Assembly: GCA_005784505.1 (NCBI GenBank)
Contig: VCAZ01000108.1
Coordinates: forward strand, 1,430,243-1,494,242
Source: Bagarius yarrelli
Lineage: Eukaryota; Chordata; Actinopteri; Siluriformes; Sisoridae
Length of the DNA: 64,000 nt
Reading direction: 5' to 3'
The notes beneath the pieces were generated by a model. The model searched no databases, had not been told where the DNA came from, and worked only from the letters and a program-made list of their open reading frames with translations. This document shows, piece after piece, positions 37,120 through 50,639 of the stretch. The translations under genes and the position numbers were made by a program. Numbering within the stretch: position 1 is the first letter of the stretch; every line of letters starts with the position of its first letter.

Positions 37120-37938
37120 CAGTGAGGGAAAGTTATTTGATCCTTTGCTAAAATACATAGACAGATGGGACTATATTCACCAAAATAACAATTGGAAACA
37201 CACTACACCATGAAGGACTGAAAACCTGCAGCACCTGCAAGCTCCCCCTAATCAAGGAAACACATGTGAACAGCTGAATGATTCAGAGGAGAACTGGGTA
37301 AAGGGTTTTGGTCAGATGACACCAAAAATCGCTGTGTTTAGGGAACAAGGAGGGATGCTGCTTATTACACCAAGAACACTATCCCCACTGTCAAACATGG
37401 AGGTGGAAACATTATGCTTTGGAGGTTTTGTTGCTAAGGGGACAGGACAACTTACTGCATCAAATAAGACGATGGATAGGGCCATGTACTGTCAAATCTT
37501 GAGTAAGAACCTCCTTCCTTAGCCAGGGCATTAAAAATTAGTTGTGGGTGGGTATTTCAGAATGACAATGACCCAAAACACGCAGCCAAGGAAACAAAGT
37601 TGGCTTAAGAAGAAGCACATTAAGGTCCTGGAATGGTCTTTCCAAACATCAGCCTTGAAATCTTAATGACTTAGAGATGATCTCCAAAAAGGAAGGGGAC
37701 AAAATCCCACCTGAGATGTGTGCAAACCTGGTGGCTAACTACAACAAACGTCTGACCTCTGTGATTGACAACAAGGGTTTTGCTACTCAGTACTAAGTCT
37801 TATTTTACTCATTAAAATGAAAATCAATATAAACTTTAAAATGTGTTTTTTCCTGGAGGTTTTTGTTGTAATTCTGTTTCTTACTGTTAGAATAAACCTA
37901 AACTCAGCAGGGGATCAACTCATTTTTCCCCTTCATAG
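37120..37938 (+). mobile_element. Internally deleted Tc1-like transposon
   Basis: The left end reads TA-CAGTGAGGGAAAGTTATTT; the right end has the partial complement GATCAACTCATTTTTCCCC. Between them are fragments of a Tc1 transposase DDE region, including an open frame at 37316-37522 and a segment corresponding to QNDNDPKHAAK at about 37558. The N-terminal half is missing and the ends have diverged. Confidence 0.8.
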
Positions 37939-39659
37939 TATACAGTCAGTAAAAGTTAAAGTAAAAAGTAAAAAGTATATATGTCTATATAAGTAAGACA
38001 TACACATGTGGATTTTCCTTCATACTACCGATAATCATATTATATACAACATACTTCATTAACCAGCGGGAAAGTAACTACTAACTCATATGTTGTACAT
38101 ACCTCAGTAGTATGTGGTTTCAAACAGAGTCACTCTGTTTATGTTAGACTCAGTGATTTTTCTGACTTCCTGTCTGTCAGTTATTGATTTACAGAACACT
38201 GATGCTATCCGATGTTGCTATGACAGTATAGCAACAGAGAAACGAGGCTTAGTGTTCACATACCAGTGAAAGTCAGTCCTGTTCCTGCATGTAAGGCCAC
38301 ATGTTCTCAACCAATTGGATCCGTTCCAGGATTCACAACTCACTTTGATATTTAAAGCAGAAGATATAGGGGAATGTATCAGTCTGGTTTCTCAGTTAGT
38401 TGAGCTTAAACAGCTTTTAGGATCTGATTCTAAAGTTGCAGTGTTACTCTGAAGACATGGCTGTAATTTGTGTTTAATGGATTTAAAGAGTTTAATCAAT
38501 CATGGTTTAACTCAGGATGGGCACTGGAACGGAGTATGCAGGGTTTCTTCACATCTTCCCTGTGTTTCTAAATATCAGCTGCTTCTACATAACAGCACTG
38601 CTCTATTTTAATAAGGGTTTTTGCTGGAGGTCTAAAACAGGTTCTCATGTTTGGACCCAATTTTTACAGTATGTGCTATACACAAACACACAAATGCACA
38701 TATGTGCAAACACACACAGTATTTTAACATAATCATTAAATGCCTTTACATTTTTTTTTTCAATATTTTAAGTCTTTGTTAGTTAAAACATACACAGAGT
38801 ACTCACACAGGGTACCAAAAAAATAAACAATAGCTTTAGATAGAAAAGACAAAGTTACAAAAAAAAGTGTTAGAAAAGAAAAGGGGTAAAACAAGTCAAG
38901 AAGAGAATACAAAAATGTAAAGAAAGCAGTAAAAAAAAAGAAAAGAAAAAAGAAAAGAGTTACAAATATTTAAGAGGAAAAAGTTAAAAGACAATAATGG
39001 AGTGAATAAAAGAAAAGTCATCAAAAACAGAAAAAATAAAAATCACAATTCTAAACATCTGTATATTTCCATGTCCATTAAACACAAAACTAAATAAACT
39101 AAACAGCAAAACTGGGATGTCCTGCATTTATATAACAATCCGGACACCTGATTAAAGTGTAAAACATCCACACAAAATCAACATAGGAGTGTATTTTATT
39201 TTATTCCTACCTAATTAATGCATTTACTTATAAAATGGTAAAGTAAAGTACATTTTTAAAGAAACTGCTGTGTGTTTGAGATTTGATTGTCAATGACAGG
39301 TGATATGATGTTAATGTCCATCACAAGACTAAAATTGACTTTAACCTGTTTTATATAAGCAGAACAGAGAGACTTTGGAGGAGTCGGGATGTGAAAGCTT
39401 GCCAAGTAGTTCAATATTCAAGGTTTTTGCTTCGTGTCAATCAGTTCAGAAGAAACTAGTAATGAATGACTTAAGTATTTTTTTCATTGGATACTTTTTT
39501 ACTCTTACTTAAGTAACTATTTCCATAAGTACTTATAGTTTTACTTAAGTACAGATTTTGGCTACTAATAAAACAGAAAAAAGGGAAAACTTTAGTATGG
39601 GAATCTGCATAGCCGAACAAAACCCTCTTACCAAACCCTTTTTTCTCACAGCCTTAACA

Positions 39660-39664
<5 letters not shown>

Positions 39665-39699
<35 letters not shown>
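39665..39699. repeat. (GT)17 microsatellite
   Basis: Uninterrupted GT units in intergenic DNA. Confidence 0.95.
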
Positions 39700-39700
<1 letters not shown>

Positions 39701-40036
39701 CTTGCAAAATCATTAAAGTGATCAAGTGTCGTTTCTTGTGCACTGAAAGTCTCTTCCAAAACCCAGACAAAAACAGAGTGTAAATAATTTGTCAGAGGAG
39801 TAAAAGTTTTTAAATAAGGGCATTAGTGTTGCTTAAATCTGCTTTATAACAGCATTCCCACTCTTATTCTCTTACACACACAACATAAAGTACCTATTGA
39901 AAAAAAGGTTAAAAGATAAACAAAGATTAGCGCTGGTTACAGACAATTTCAAAACATGCAGTTCGAAAGAGTATATAAAATTATCAACATTTCAGCTCAG
40001 ATTTCACAGCACAATTTTTCATCATCAGCATCAAAA

Positions 40037-40078
40037 TCCATCCATCCATCCATCCATCCATTCATTCATTCATTCATC
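40037..40078. repeat. (CATC)n/(CATT)n microsatellite
   Basis: CATC units changing to CATT units. A similar CATC run is at 60,841-60,865. Confidence 0.9.
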
Positions 40079-40469
40079 ATTTTCCGTAAAATCTCTGCAA
40101 GATAATCAACCTATGCTTTTCACGTCAGCTCTAGCCTGGAGACAAAATGTATTCCTTACAAGAGGGCGGATATAAAAAAAAGATTACATTACAAAAAAAA
40201 AAAAAAAAAAAACATTAAAAAAAGAAAAGAGGAAGAAGACAACAAAAGGTAAGAGGGAAATTAAAGGACAAAAATAAAAAAATAAATAAAAAAGATCAAA
40301 TCGATATAATAAAAAATAAATTGTAAATGACAACAAAATTTTACAATTAAAAAAAAATCATTTATTTATATTTCTCTGTAAGATCTCAGCTAGATTTTCT
40401 ATGTAACTTTGAACAACCATAGACGGATAGACACCCCTTCCACTTTGAAATCAAGCCTGACATGAACAC

Positions 40470-40592
40470 AGTCACCACTGCTGGGCCCCTGAGCAAGTCC
40501 CTTAACCCACAATTGCTCCGCAGAATAAATGTAATAAAAATGTAGGTCACTCTAGATAAGGTCGTCTACCAAATGCCAGAAATGTAAATGTA
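40470..40592 (+). mobile_element. SINE family A, partial
   Basis: ACTGCTGGGCCCCTGAGCAA, AATGTAGGTCACTCTAGATA, TCTACCAAATGCCAGAAATG. Confidence 0.68.
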
Positions 40593-41070
40593 AATCTTTC
40601 CTAAAATGAAAGGTTAAAAAAGAAAAAGAAGACATAAAAAGACAAGTGAAATAAGGTAAAAGAAAAAAGGGGTAAAATACAACAAACTTCAGGAAAAACA
40701 GAAGACAATAACACCAATTACAAAAGAGACCAAAAACTAGGAGTGAGTGAAACAAAGACAAAAATGAACTCATTCATCATTTTATGTAGGATCTCGATCA
40801 AATTTCCTTACACAATCCTGACTGCTAACCCTTCCACTTCAAATCAAACCTAAACACAACAAAATACCCTTTTTCCACAAATTCTAGCCATTTTCAGAAA
40901 TAATGATGTATTTTTCTATGATACTCTGTGACTGGCGGATGTCCAACTGAAGACAGACTCGACAGAAAAATGGCAGCATGATGCAAATGCAGTGGCACAG
41001 AAATGCAGAGGGACAGTAAGAGAAAGAAAAGAAAGAAACAATGTGACTGCTCACCTCTGTCATCCAACTA

Positions 41071-41086
41071 TACAGTCCCAATGTAG

Positions 41087-41110
<24 letters not shown>
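41071..41110. repeat. CA microsatellite cluster, first of three
   Basis: Further CA runs at 41,270-41,291 and 41,480-41,506. All three lie within 450 bp just before a large GA array. Confidence 0.85.
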
Positions 41111-41117
<7 letters not shown>

Positions 41118-41598
41118 ACACATGTACACATCCAGTTTCTATGGACATATACACAGGACCATTGGTTAAAAATCATGCACCAAACTCTCAGAAAAACTCC
41201 AGAGGTCTCAGGATGAAGACTGTTAAGAAAAAAAACCTGGCAATGTGGATGAATAAGTGTATGAATGGAACACACACACACACACACACACCTCTCAGAG
41301 TGTGAGCTTAGGGGGTGTGTGGATGTGCAGCAACAGGTCGAGCTGTCTAAAGCCAGTGAAAAAAGTGAAAGTATAAAAAGTGGGTGTGTAAATGAGATGA
41401 AAGGGGGTAGGGGGCAGGAGCAAGCAACAGGGGCTGGAGGGCAGTTACTCCTTCACGAAAATATTTGTTGTCCCCCCAACACACACACATACACACACAC
41501 ACACAAACAGTAAAAAGAGCCAAAAGGTATCTTTTTTAAGCATCAGCATTTTGCACCAATTAATGTTTCCTGTCAAAAAGCTTTACTGTCTCTGGATA

Positions 41599-41629
<31 letters not shown>

Positions 41630-41938
41630 ACATAAAGAGATAGAGAGAGACATAGAGAGAGAGTAAGACAGAAAGAGAGAGAAAGAGAGAGAGAGAGAGA
41701 GAGGAAGAGAGAGAGAGAGAGAGAAGAGACATAAAGAGATATAGAGAGACATAAAGACAGAGTGAGACAGAAAAAAGAAAGAGAGAGAGAGAGAAGAGAC
41801 ATAAAGAGATAGGAGAGAGAGAGAAGAGACATAAAGAGATATAGAGAGAGACATAGAGAGAGAGAGTGAGACAGAAAGAGAGAGAGAGAGAGAGAGAAGA
41901 GACATAAAGAGCTATAGAGAGACATAGAGAGAGAGAGT

Positions 41939-41999
<61 letters not shown>
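41599..41999. repeat. 400-bp purine-only GA array
   Basis: Almost pure AG strand. GA runs are separated by a recurring GAGACATAAAGAGAT motif (about 41,628, 41,728, 41,798, 41,828, 41,900) and GTGAGACAGAAAGAG, so it is a higher-order minisatellite with uneven spacing, ending in a long pure GA run (41,949-41,998). Confidence 0.92.
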
Positions 42000-42000
<1 letters not shown>

Positions 42001-42084
42001 AAGAAAGCTATTTATTCAGGGTTTTTTTTCTCTTTTGTAGTCAATGACTGCTTAAACTTAAAAAAAGCCTCAGCATCCTTTGCA

Positions 42085-42200
42085 AAAATGTTTACAGCAT
42101 TTAGTAGACGTCCGTATCCAGAGTGACTTTTATTTAGCTTATTTATACAGCTCAGCAAGTGGGAGATTAAGGGTTTTGCTCAGGGATCTAACAGTGGTAC
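42085..42200 (-). mobile_element. SINE family A, partial
   Basis: Plus strand: TTACAGCATTTAGTAGACGT, CCAGAGTGACTT, GGGATCTAACAGTGG. Head absent. Confidence 0.7.
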
Positions 42201-42439
42201 CTAACAAACTCATAATAAATAGACCTATAAATATAGCAATTGTAATGTCATTTGGGAGGATTATTAAAAGTAGTGACTTTAAACAGGTTTATTATTAAAA
42301 ATTGGAACATAAATAAAATGTTAATAATCGCAGATGCTCCTATCCAGTGAGCTGTACAAATGTCAGAATTGGGTATCAAGATCTGCAGTGTAAATGCAGT
42401 CTAAGTGACTTAGTGCATGTTGGGACCAGTCAAGTGCTA

Positions 42440-42620
42440 AGGTCTAGGTCTGCTAAGGTGTTGGACTGCTGATTGGAATGGGTCATGGGTTCAATTCTCA
42501 GCACCACCAAGCTGCCACTACTGGGTTCATAACCCTATAACCTCCACTTACTCAGTTGGATAGAAAATTAGATCAATTTAAGTCGCTCTGGATAAGGACT
42601 GTAAAATGTAAATGTATGTT
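42440..42620 (+). mobile_element. SINE family A
   Basis: GCTAAGGTGTTGGACTGCTG, B-box GGGTTCAATTCTC, ACCACCAAGCTGCCACTACT, tail TTTAAGTCGCTCTGGATAAG. A second, inverted partial copy lies at 42,085-42,200. Confidence 0.8.
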
Positions 42621-43369
42621 TCAGTCAGTCTTTAAGGAAAAAATGGCAACATATGTAAGAAATAATAAAAACTGTAATATATATATGACATTAAAGCCGT
42701 GCTGAGACACACGCCACACGCTTTTACCTTTACCTTAGATTTGTTCTGGCTGGCTTTAGACCCTCCTTATAAAAATGTCTGGCTTGTTCACATTTTTGCC
42801 TTAAAACATATTATTTAATATGAATAATTTAGAAGTCACAGTAATAAGATATGTGAGGACCGTAAGTCTGGACCAGCTAATGAATCCTAAGAAGTTAAGA
42901 TCAGCCAAATCCCAGAGATCATTTTGTGTTTATGGTATATTTACATACACTTTAATACACTAAATGTTATTTAAAGGCAGAGAATAAGATCCTTGAAGAG
43001 ACAAAAGGGAAAACTGTGGGTCAGGTCACATACAGCAGGGCACAATTAATTAATTTGGCGTTTAGTTTAGAGATTATATTTGTATGAGATTTCTAAAGGA
43101 GGTAAATTATAAACCTTGCATGTATAATTACACTCTTTTTCAAAAATTGATACTAAACTGTACTCTTCCTTCTACAGGAATGGTACCCTCAAGGCTATGT
43201 TCTATTTCTGCATACAGGCTATTGGGAATCAACTTGGGAATAAAATTGAACCTTGGGGACTTTTGAACTTTTAAATACATTTAAGAATAATAAGTTTTTT
43301 CATGAGGACCATGACTTTTTAGTTACAGGGCATGACAAGTCGTGACATGGATTAAAGTAAAAGAGACTT

Positions 43370-44000
43370 TCCCAGCAACCCTCTCACTCTCTCGTCCCGA
43401 CCCACAACAGACTCCTTACCTTCTTTTCTCCTTCCAGACAACACCTAGCACCTTTCTTCCTGCCTCTCTAATTACTTCTGTCCCAGTAAACTAGATGCAC
43501 CACCTGACCACCCAGAGCATCCCCCAACTTCTATCTAATATTTTTTTTAAACTCCTCCACTTCAGCTTCCATCACTTGGTTTTCTTCCAATTATTAATTT
43601 CTTCTTTTTTAAGACCATGATATTCATCTTACACACCACCATCTGATGCTGTCTGGCTGCACTCTCTCCCACTTTCAGATTGCTTCACCATATAGGATGT
43701 AGTCTACCTGTACGCTCATACCTTTTATGTCACTCTATGCTCCTCTCTTTTCTGGAAAGTAGTCTTCACCACAGCCATTTCCACCCTCTTAGCAGAGGCC
43801 ACTACCATCTGCCCTTATCTAGGTCCCTTTCCTTGACTCCATACCGGCCTATCACCACTTCATCAACTCTGTTTAACCCACCAACATAATAACATATATG
43901 CTCCAATCACTACTCTCTCACCTCTAGGAATACTCACTTCATCTCCATCAGACCAGAATTTCTCTTTCTCTTCTAACCTGCAACCCAATGTCTGCTAAGA
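43370..44000 (-). mobile_element. RTE-like LINE remnant
   Basis: The reverse complement resembles the endonuclease part of fish RTE-type LINEs: a stretch reading approximately EHRVT then QVDYILYG near 43,700, with scattered stops. Called from pattern memory only; too eroded for a clear open frame. Confidence 0.45.
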
Positions 44001-45457
44001 CACTGGAGGTAAAAAAAAAATCAATGCTGTTATAGAAGAAAAAGTGAAAAGATATTATGACATTTTTTTAAAAGGGTATTAAAAAAGTTGTTTTAGTAAA
44101 TTTTTTGTCTGTTGTTATATAATAAGGTATATAATAAACCATACAAATACGAATAATAAAAAATAACACCTGCCTATTGGTCAAAATAATTTGTTACCGA
44201 TTTTTTAAGTTATATATGTTTCAATATTTTTAACAGAAAAATTAGACGACACATTGCTTCGCAGGTGTTATCAAGTTATTTACACTCTCAAACCCTTCCC
44301 ATATCCAGAGCACTGTGTTTAAATATTGAGTGTGTTACCTGAGGTCAACTTTAACAGCTCATCACTGGAATGCAGAGAAAGTTTATTGGTGGGTTCCAGC
44401 TGTCACTCATGACACACCATAACTCAGCATGCCCAGGTCAAAGCAAGAGACCTGACCTGCAGAAAAAAAATGCTCCTGACCCCTGGACACACAAATACAA
44501 TAAGAGGAGTGTGAATATTTAACAGCGTCATAGAATAAAGCAGTCAATTTATATATCATATAGCATAACAGTCAGTATGTCATGGAAATAAACACGGGGC
44601 ATGTGATAATGTTTTCTAGTTGACATTATCTTTGCTAATAAAAACATTTATTTATTTAAGTTTCTGCACTTGCACTGTTTAACCAGTGTGGCGCTGTATC
44701 TATAAAAATGCAGTGCTAACGCAGAAGATATAAAAAATAACATACAAAATCTGCTGTCGTTTATAGACGGTGGCTATATTCTTCTTCATTCTTTGCTTAG
44801 AAATAAAACCACGTTCATAAAGTAAAGTTGAACAGGCACATCATGTGTATTTAGATTGCTTCAAAGGTATTACATATGAAAGAGTGTCAGTTTCTTCTAT
44901 ACCATCGTAGTGTAGTGTCGTTTATATTTTATTGTAGTGTATTTCAGCGATATGTGTTTAAAATTGACAATAAAAGCTTCTTGATCTGACTTTCTGCATT
45001 ATAAAGTATGTGTATGACTGAACCACGTGACATCTGTGAGATTTTGAGTGTCTAATTCTGAGTCTAATTATTTAAGTAAAAAACTAAAAGCTTACACATG
45101 AATTGTATTATGATATGATAGAAAATTATTATTTTATAGTAATGTAAAACCAAATTAGGCCACCACTTTAACCAAAAATACAGTATTTTATTGCCATAAC
45201 TACAATAAGTATGTCATTGTGTATATTTCAGAGCACAGTGGTGAAATGTAAGGGGTGTATTTCATTCATAGTCTATATTTAACGACTTAAATCTGGTAAT
45301 TGTATTCAAGTTTTTTTTTAAAAATTTTAAAAGGTGTTTATTTGTAAAACATAATGTAAGAATGACTGGTCTTTTCTTGGTCACTGACATTATTTTTGGC
45401 TATAATCTAAAAAAGCCAATGGAAACGTCTTTGCTTTTTTAGAGAACCAGAATGCTG
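44001..45457. other. Intergenic, no feature seen
   Basis: AT-rich, no open frame or repeat recognised. Confidence 0.55.
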
Positions 45458-45645
45458 ATTTACATTTACAGCATTTGGCAGACGCTCTTATCCAGAGCGA
45501 CTTACATTTATCTCATTTATACAACTGAGCAATTGGGGGTTAAGGGCCTTTCTTAGGGGCCCAACAATGGTGGCGCTGGGAATTGAACCCACAATCTTTG
45601 GGTTGACAGGCCAACACCTTAACCATGAGCCACCACTTCCCCTGA
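45458..45645 (-). mobile_element. SINE family A
   Basis: Plus strand: ACAGCATTTGGCAGACGCTC, CCAGAGCGACTTACATTTAT, GGGAATTGAACCCACAATC, ACCACTTCCCC. Among the best-preserved copies. Confidence 0.85.
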
Positions 45646-48205
45646 TTGATTTGGGCGGGGCTAAAAAATATCACTCTATTAGTTTCAGTAACCCTAAATT
45701 GCTGCACATATTGTTTGATAGCTAATTTATTTAGTCCAGAAACCCAATGTGTCTAACCTGTGAGAAAGTCAAAGGTTTTTTTTATCTAAAAAAGTAGTTC
45801 TAGGGATCAAACTAAATAATAAAGAAGCAAACTTTTAAGACCGTAGTCACCTCCATTGTGCAAACTTATTCACCACTTCAACCTTAGCAAAGCACAATAA
45901 ACAAACAAGCTGTTAATCTAAGAGAATATGAAATTGTTTTTTTTTTTTTACTTCATCACAAGCAATAAAAAAATCCAAGGACCATTTTGTAAAAATAAAA
46001 TTTTAAAACATCTCCAAGACTTGAAAAGAGGAAGAGAAAGAAAAGATTAAATGGTCTGTTGCACATTCTGTGTCCTTAAAAACATTTATAATAACAAAGC
46101 TGACACACATATTATGGCTCTTCAAACTATCTTAGGATTTTACATTTAATATTCAGCTTTTAAGATAATGTATGTGAAAAAAGACTAAAGAGTCAAATAG
46201 AAGAAAGGAGGAAGGAGGTCTAGCAAGGGTATGGGATGAAGAGCGATCAGACTGGCCCACAGGTGTGTGGAGGCCTGCTAGACATTGCTGAGCCCGTCTT
46301 TCATGTTGCATGGCCTCTAGGATAGCAGCTCTACAGGGCGCCAGCAAGGTCGTAAATCCTACTGGATGTGTGGTTTGTAGATAGGCAGAAAGTTGGTTTT
46401 ATCTCTGGAAATGGTGCAGGGTTTAGCTGGAGGACATGGCATTGATAGAGGCAAAGTGTGCTGGGAATTCTTTCATTTTTTCGTCCTACTTTTGTAGGGA
46501 TTTAGACCGATTTTCCTAAATGGCATTTCTTTCGAATGTGAGGTCAAAACAGACTAGGGTTGACCTAATATCCTGTTTTCACCCTGACATGATAGCTTTC
46601 ACACTGGATGTATGTATAGTTCCTAGAAAAAAGTATTTGTGCATTACACCATTATCCAGCTCGATGTACATTTATCTAATCAGCAATCAACCTTCTCACT
46701 TTTTCTGCTGTTCCAGACATTCCAGCTAATTTTTATTCGCTTTTTTCTCACCTGAATAATATTGCTAATAGCTGTAAGGCAAAGCAAACACAACTTACAG
46801 CCAGGAAAAATATGTCTGAGGACTGTCTGGGTTTGGTATATTAAAGGTACAATAAACAAACAGTGCGGTCTTTTCATAAATAAAAATATTTTACACACTG
46901 ATTATTCAAGAGGTTTTTTAAGAGCACATGGTCTACAAACTAGGAAGTCTCACAGTTGTCCTCTGATGGCCAGACAGGGCAACGCACCCGGCAAGCGTGA
47001 CACCAACAAACAATTCCCAAACGACAAACAAAACACAGACAAAGATTGTGACATGAAATATTTTTAACATAAGAAAAGTTAAGAATTCAGTGTAATGTCT
47101 TATACTTAATGAGTTAACATAACAATATGATTTTAACTCGTTTCTCTTTAACTGGTGAACTTTTTATATATTTGATAATAATAATAATAATAATAAAGCA
47201 AATCTATGTGTCAATGCCCAAGTTTATACCAGAGTATTTCAACTTCTCCAGAGCCCAGACGATTGCTTGTTTTTTAATATTTATAAAAGATACTACAGTT
47301 TATTGGATCAGAGACTAGCTTCTGTGCTAGAGACAGTATACCGCCTCAAAATGTTATACCCCATCTGATCGAATTAGCACTGATAACATTGCTTGTTGTT
47401 TTCTATACAAACTTCTTCTGTAACAGACACCGAAAAAGGGTTGTTAACGTTTTAAGCAGGGACAAAAGATCAGCACTAACGAACTGCAAAGGATCTGAAT
47501 AGAATAAGCAGCAAATTGTATTTAATGCTTAGTACTTAATGCAAAGAAGGGAAAAACAGAAAACAGTAGCTGGCAATGACACCAATAAAAGTAGTGATTA
47601 ACTTTGGAATAAAGCTGATAATGAATAATTATCATGGGAATATGAATAGGGCAGGACTTTATAATTACTCGTTTTTGTGCTTTGAGAGACGTTAAAGTTG
47701 TTCATACTTTTGTTAAAGTGCTTTAATTAAATTCTAGTTTATCGGAAAAAGAGAAAATTCTCTTCTGTTTTTTTGTAGGAACAATCTTTATGGAAATGTC
47801 TTAGCTGGGGGGGATTTTTTTCTTTTTTGTCAGAAGCAGGGAAGTTAAAAAAACAACTGCGGATTAATGCAGACGTTTCTATCTTAAGGTATGAGCGGCT
47901 TGTTTTAACAGGTAGTTTGGCCCTGGACCCATTTTACTGTTATCTTTTGACAACTTTTAAAAAAACATTTTTATACCCAATGACCTTCTCCGCTCCTTAA
48001 CGCTCTTCTCCACTACTTTTTTCAGTATAAATCTTCCCTTGAGTACATTAAAATATTTTATTAATATAACCCTGTGCACTTTTTAAACTAGCCTGTGACT
48101 TATTGCGTTTTATAAATAATTAAGAGCCACAGCTTCCGGGAAGTCATTTCATTATTCAATTATGCAGCATTTAATCTGAATACAGAATGGAGAAACTGGA
48201 CACAG
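45646..48205. other. Intergenic, no gene seen
   Basis: Only a TAA microsatellite (47,177-47,196) stands out. The open frames are short and unlike coding sequence. Confidence 0.5.
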
Positions 48206-48660
48206 AAGGTGGTAGTGCGGTGGTTAAGGTGTTGGATCCTGACCAAGGCTGTTAACTCTTAAATAAGTAGCTCTGGATAAAAATGTCTGTCAGAATTGTA
48301 ATAGGGAAGTGGTAACTCAGTGCATGGAAGATGGTAAGTTTTATTCCCAAAAGGTTGTCAGTGTAATTCCCAGGACCACCAGCTGCTACTTCTGGGCACC
48401 TAAGAAAGGCCCCTTACCCTTTAACTGCTCAGTTGTATAAATAAGTAGCTCTGGATTAGAGTGTCTGTCAGAATTGTAATAGGGAAGTGGTAACTCAGTG
48501 CATGGAAGATGGTAAGTTTTATTCCCAGGACCACCAGCTGCCACGTCTGGCCCCCTGAGAAAGGCCCCTTAACCTTTAACTGCTTAGTTAGATTAAATAA
48601 TATACAAGATACATGTAATTTACTCTAGATAAAGGAAATGTTTGTAAATCCACCAGAGGT
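48206..48660 (+). repeat. Three partial SINE A units in tandem
   Basis: Three head-to-tail pieces (about 48,206-48,300, 48,301-48,475 and 48,476-48,660). The second and third share GTGGTAACTCAGTGCATGGA and adjoining AGATGGTAAGTTTTATTCCC almost exactly, so a local segmental duplication is more likely than three insertions. Confidence 0.75.
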
Positions 48661-49364
48661 AAAAATGATCTAATAAAGTATAAGAAATAAAACACTCAAC
48701 ACGATAATGGTGGGCTGAAACAAAAAGCCATCAGCATTGTGGATGACCCTATGCACCCCTCACATAAAATCTTCTCCCCCCTCTGCCTGAGGTTTTATAG
48801 CCCTTAGTCACACACCGTTCTTAATCCTAATTATTAATTCATTTTCTTTGCCCCATTGGTTCTATCACTTTGGATACACATCAGGTTTTATACTGTTAAG
48901 TACTGTTAAACCCAGAATCCAGTGATTGAATAACCCGGCTGTAAATGTTAATCTTTTAGGTTAACTAACTAAGCAACTGCACCGGTTATAACTACCATCG
49001 TAAATGCAGTAGACGCAGATGCAGTTTTTGCACACAGAGGATGTTTATATTTGACCATAGCATCCACGAAGCTTTTATAACTAAATGTTATTCAGTTATA
49101 ACGCTCCTGAATAACAATCCCAGATAGTACTATATAGTGTGTGAAACTGAGTATGTGATGCGTGTAGTATGTCCGAATCCCTACTCTGAGAATTACAAAA
49201 GGCAATGCAAACTTTACTATCCCATAATTACAGATTTTTTTTTAAATACTGTAAGTAGATTAACCATAAACTTAAATCAACTTTTTGTAATGGAGAAGCT
49301 GGTGATGCTTTATTCCACTAGAAGTTCCTAAAGTACTGTTCGGTATAAGAAGGTACTGCTTTAG

Positions 49365-49373
<9 letters not shown>

Positions 49374-49403
<30 letters not shown>

Positions 49404-49499
49404 GTGTGTGCGTGTTACCCTGACACAACTGGCAGATTGCCTTTCTCCAGTACACTGTGGACTCTGGCACTCTGGCATCTAAAACACATTTACCTCCAG

Positions 49500-49537
<38 letters not shown>

Positions 49538-49540
49538 ACA
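49374..49540. repeat. TG tract and CA tract in inverted arrangement
   Basis: TG repeat at 49,374-49,414 and CA repeat at 49,512-49,540, about 100 bp apart; complementary when transcribed from either strand. Confidence 0.88.
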
Positions 49541-50161
49541 TAAGCAAACCCAATTACATATAGCATGCTGAAGCACTGGTTTTTATCTGCAAAAGTTAGT
49601 GCACCCCCACACTATGATATGTTTGTGACCTGGAAAGAATTGCTTCTAAGCAGCGTCTGTAGTGAAACCAGCACAATGGCTTAATTTTAATTCTTATATT
49701 ATAATCATCTACAGCAACATGATTCAAATGTACTTTTGAGTTGTACATTAACTCTACTCTATGTTCACTTTTATCTCTTCTTATTAGGTGTGTGTTATCA
49801 CTCACAAAACACATACTTTCATTTCTACAGTATAGAACAAACTGCACCAAAGGAAAGTCAGAGATAGAATCTGAAGAGACACAGAAATAAATAGCAACCT
49901 GTAAAAAACACCCATCCACTTATCACCTTATCTACACCAGCACAGCTGTTTCTCTGACTGATTCTGTGCCTACACTGGTCACTCTTGTGTGTAATCACAC
50001 ACACAAGCACACACAGAGGGGAGAGAGTTGCTTTGATTAATTTGTATGACTTTTATGATTTATAGCTTATTAAACATGAAAATATATGCATGATTTGAGA
50101 TGGAATGCAGTGCGCTCATTCTCTGACCACAAGCAGAAACAAGCCCTGACTTTCCCTGAAG

Positions 50162-50164
<3 letters not shown>

Positions 50165-50210
<46 letters not shown>

Positions 50211-50620
50211 CTGAAAGACAGACAGAAAGACAGAGATATATCTACAGCATAAGAGAAAGAACGCAAGATAGAAAGATCAATAGCAAGAAAGATGGACATA
50301 TTTAGAGAGAGAGCGAAAGCAGGCGAGAGAGCGAGAGAGAGAGAACAGACAGACATCAGAAAACATATGGAAAGAGAATGATAGAAGGATTAACAGAGAC
50401 AGAGAAAGAGATAGAGGGATACATTTGTAGAGATAGAAAAAAGAGGAAGGGAAGAGTCAAATATGTAGGAAGACAGATCAATTGAAGACAAGGCAGAAAC
50501 AGATAGTAAAAAGAGATGGGAGACAGACGGACAAAAAGAAAAAGAGAGTGAGACACAGACTAACAAAGATAGAGTGAAACAAAAAGAAAGACAGAAAGCA
50601 GGGGAGGAGAAATTCAGACA
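50165..50620. repeat. Second purine-rich GA tract
   Basis: Begins with pure GA runs (50,165-50,211) and decays into purine-rich DNA (GAAAGACAGAGA types) for about 450 bp. No internal period was seen. Confidence 0.85.
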
Positions 50621-50639
50621 CAAACACAAGTTCTAGATT

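Larger units (their letters stand above)
37940..41070. other. Intergenic, no gene seen
   Basis: AT-rich DNA with A-rich runs (38,860-39,050 and 40,185-40,360) and the GT and CATC microsatellites listed separately. Confidence 0.55.

Noticed and set aside
41560..42002. Long Leu/Ser repeat proteins
   Set aside because: Translations of the GA array; no coding evidence.
46153..46347. 64-codon open frame with moderately coding-like composition
   Set aside because: No splice support, no recognised family, and isolated in non-coding DNA.
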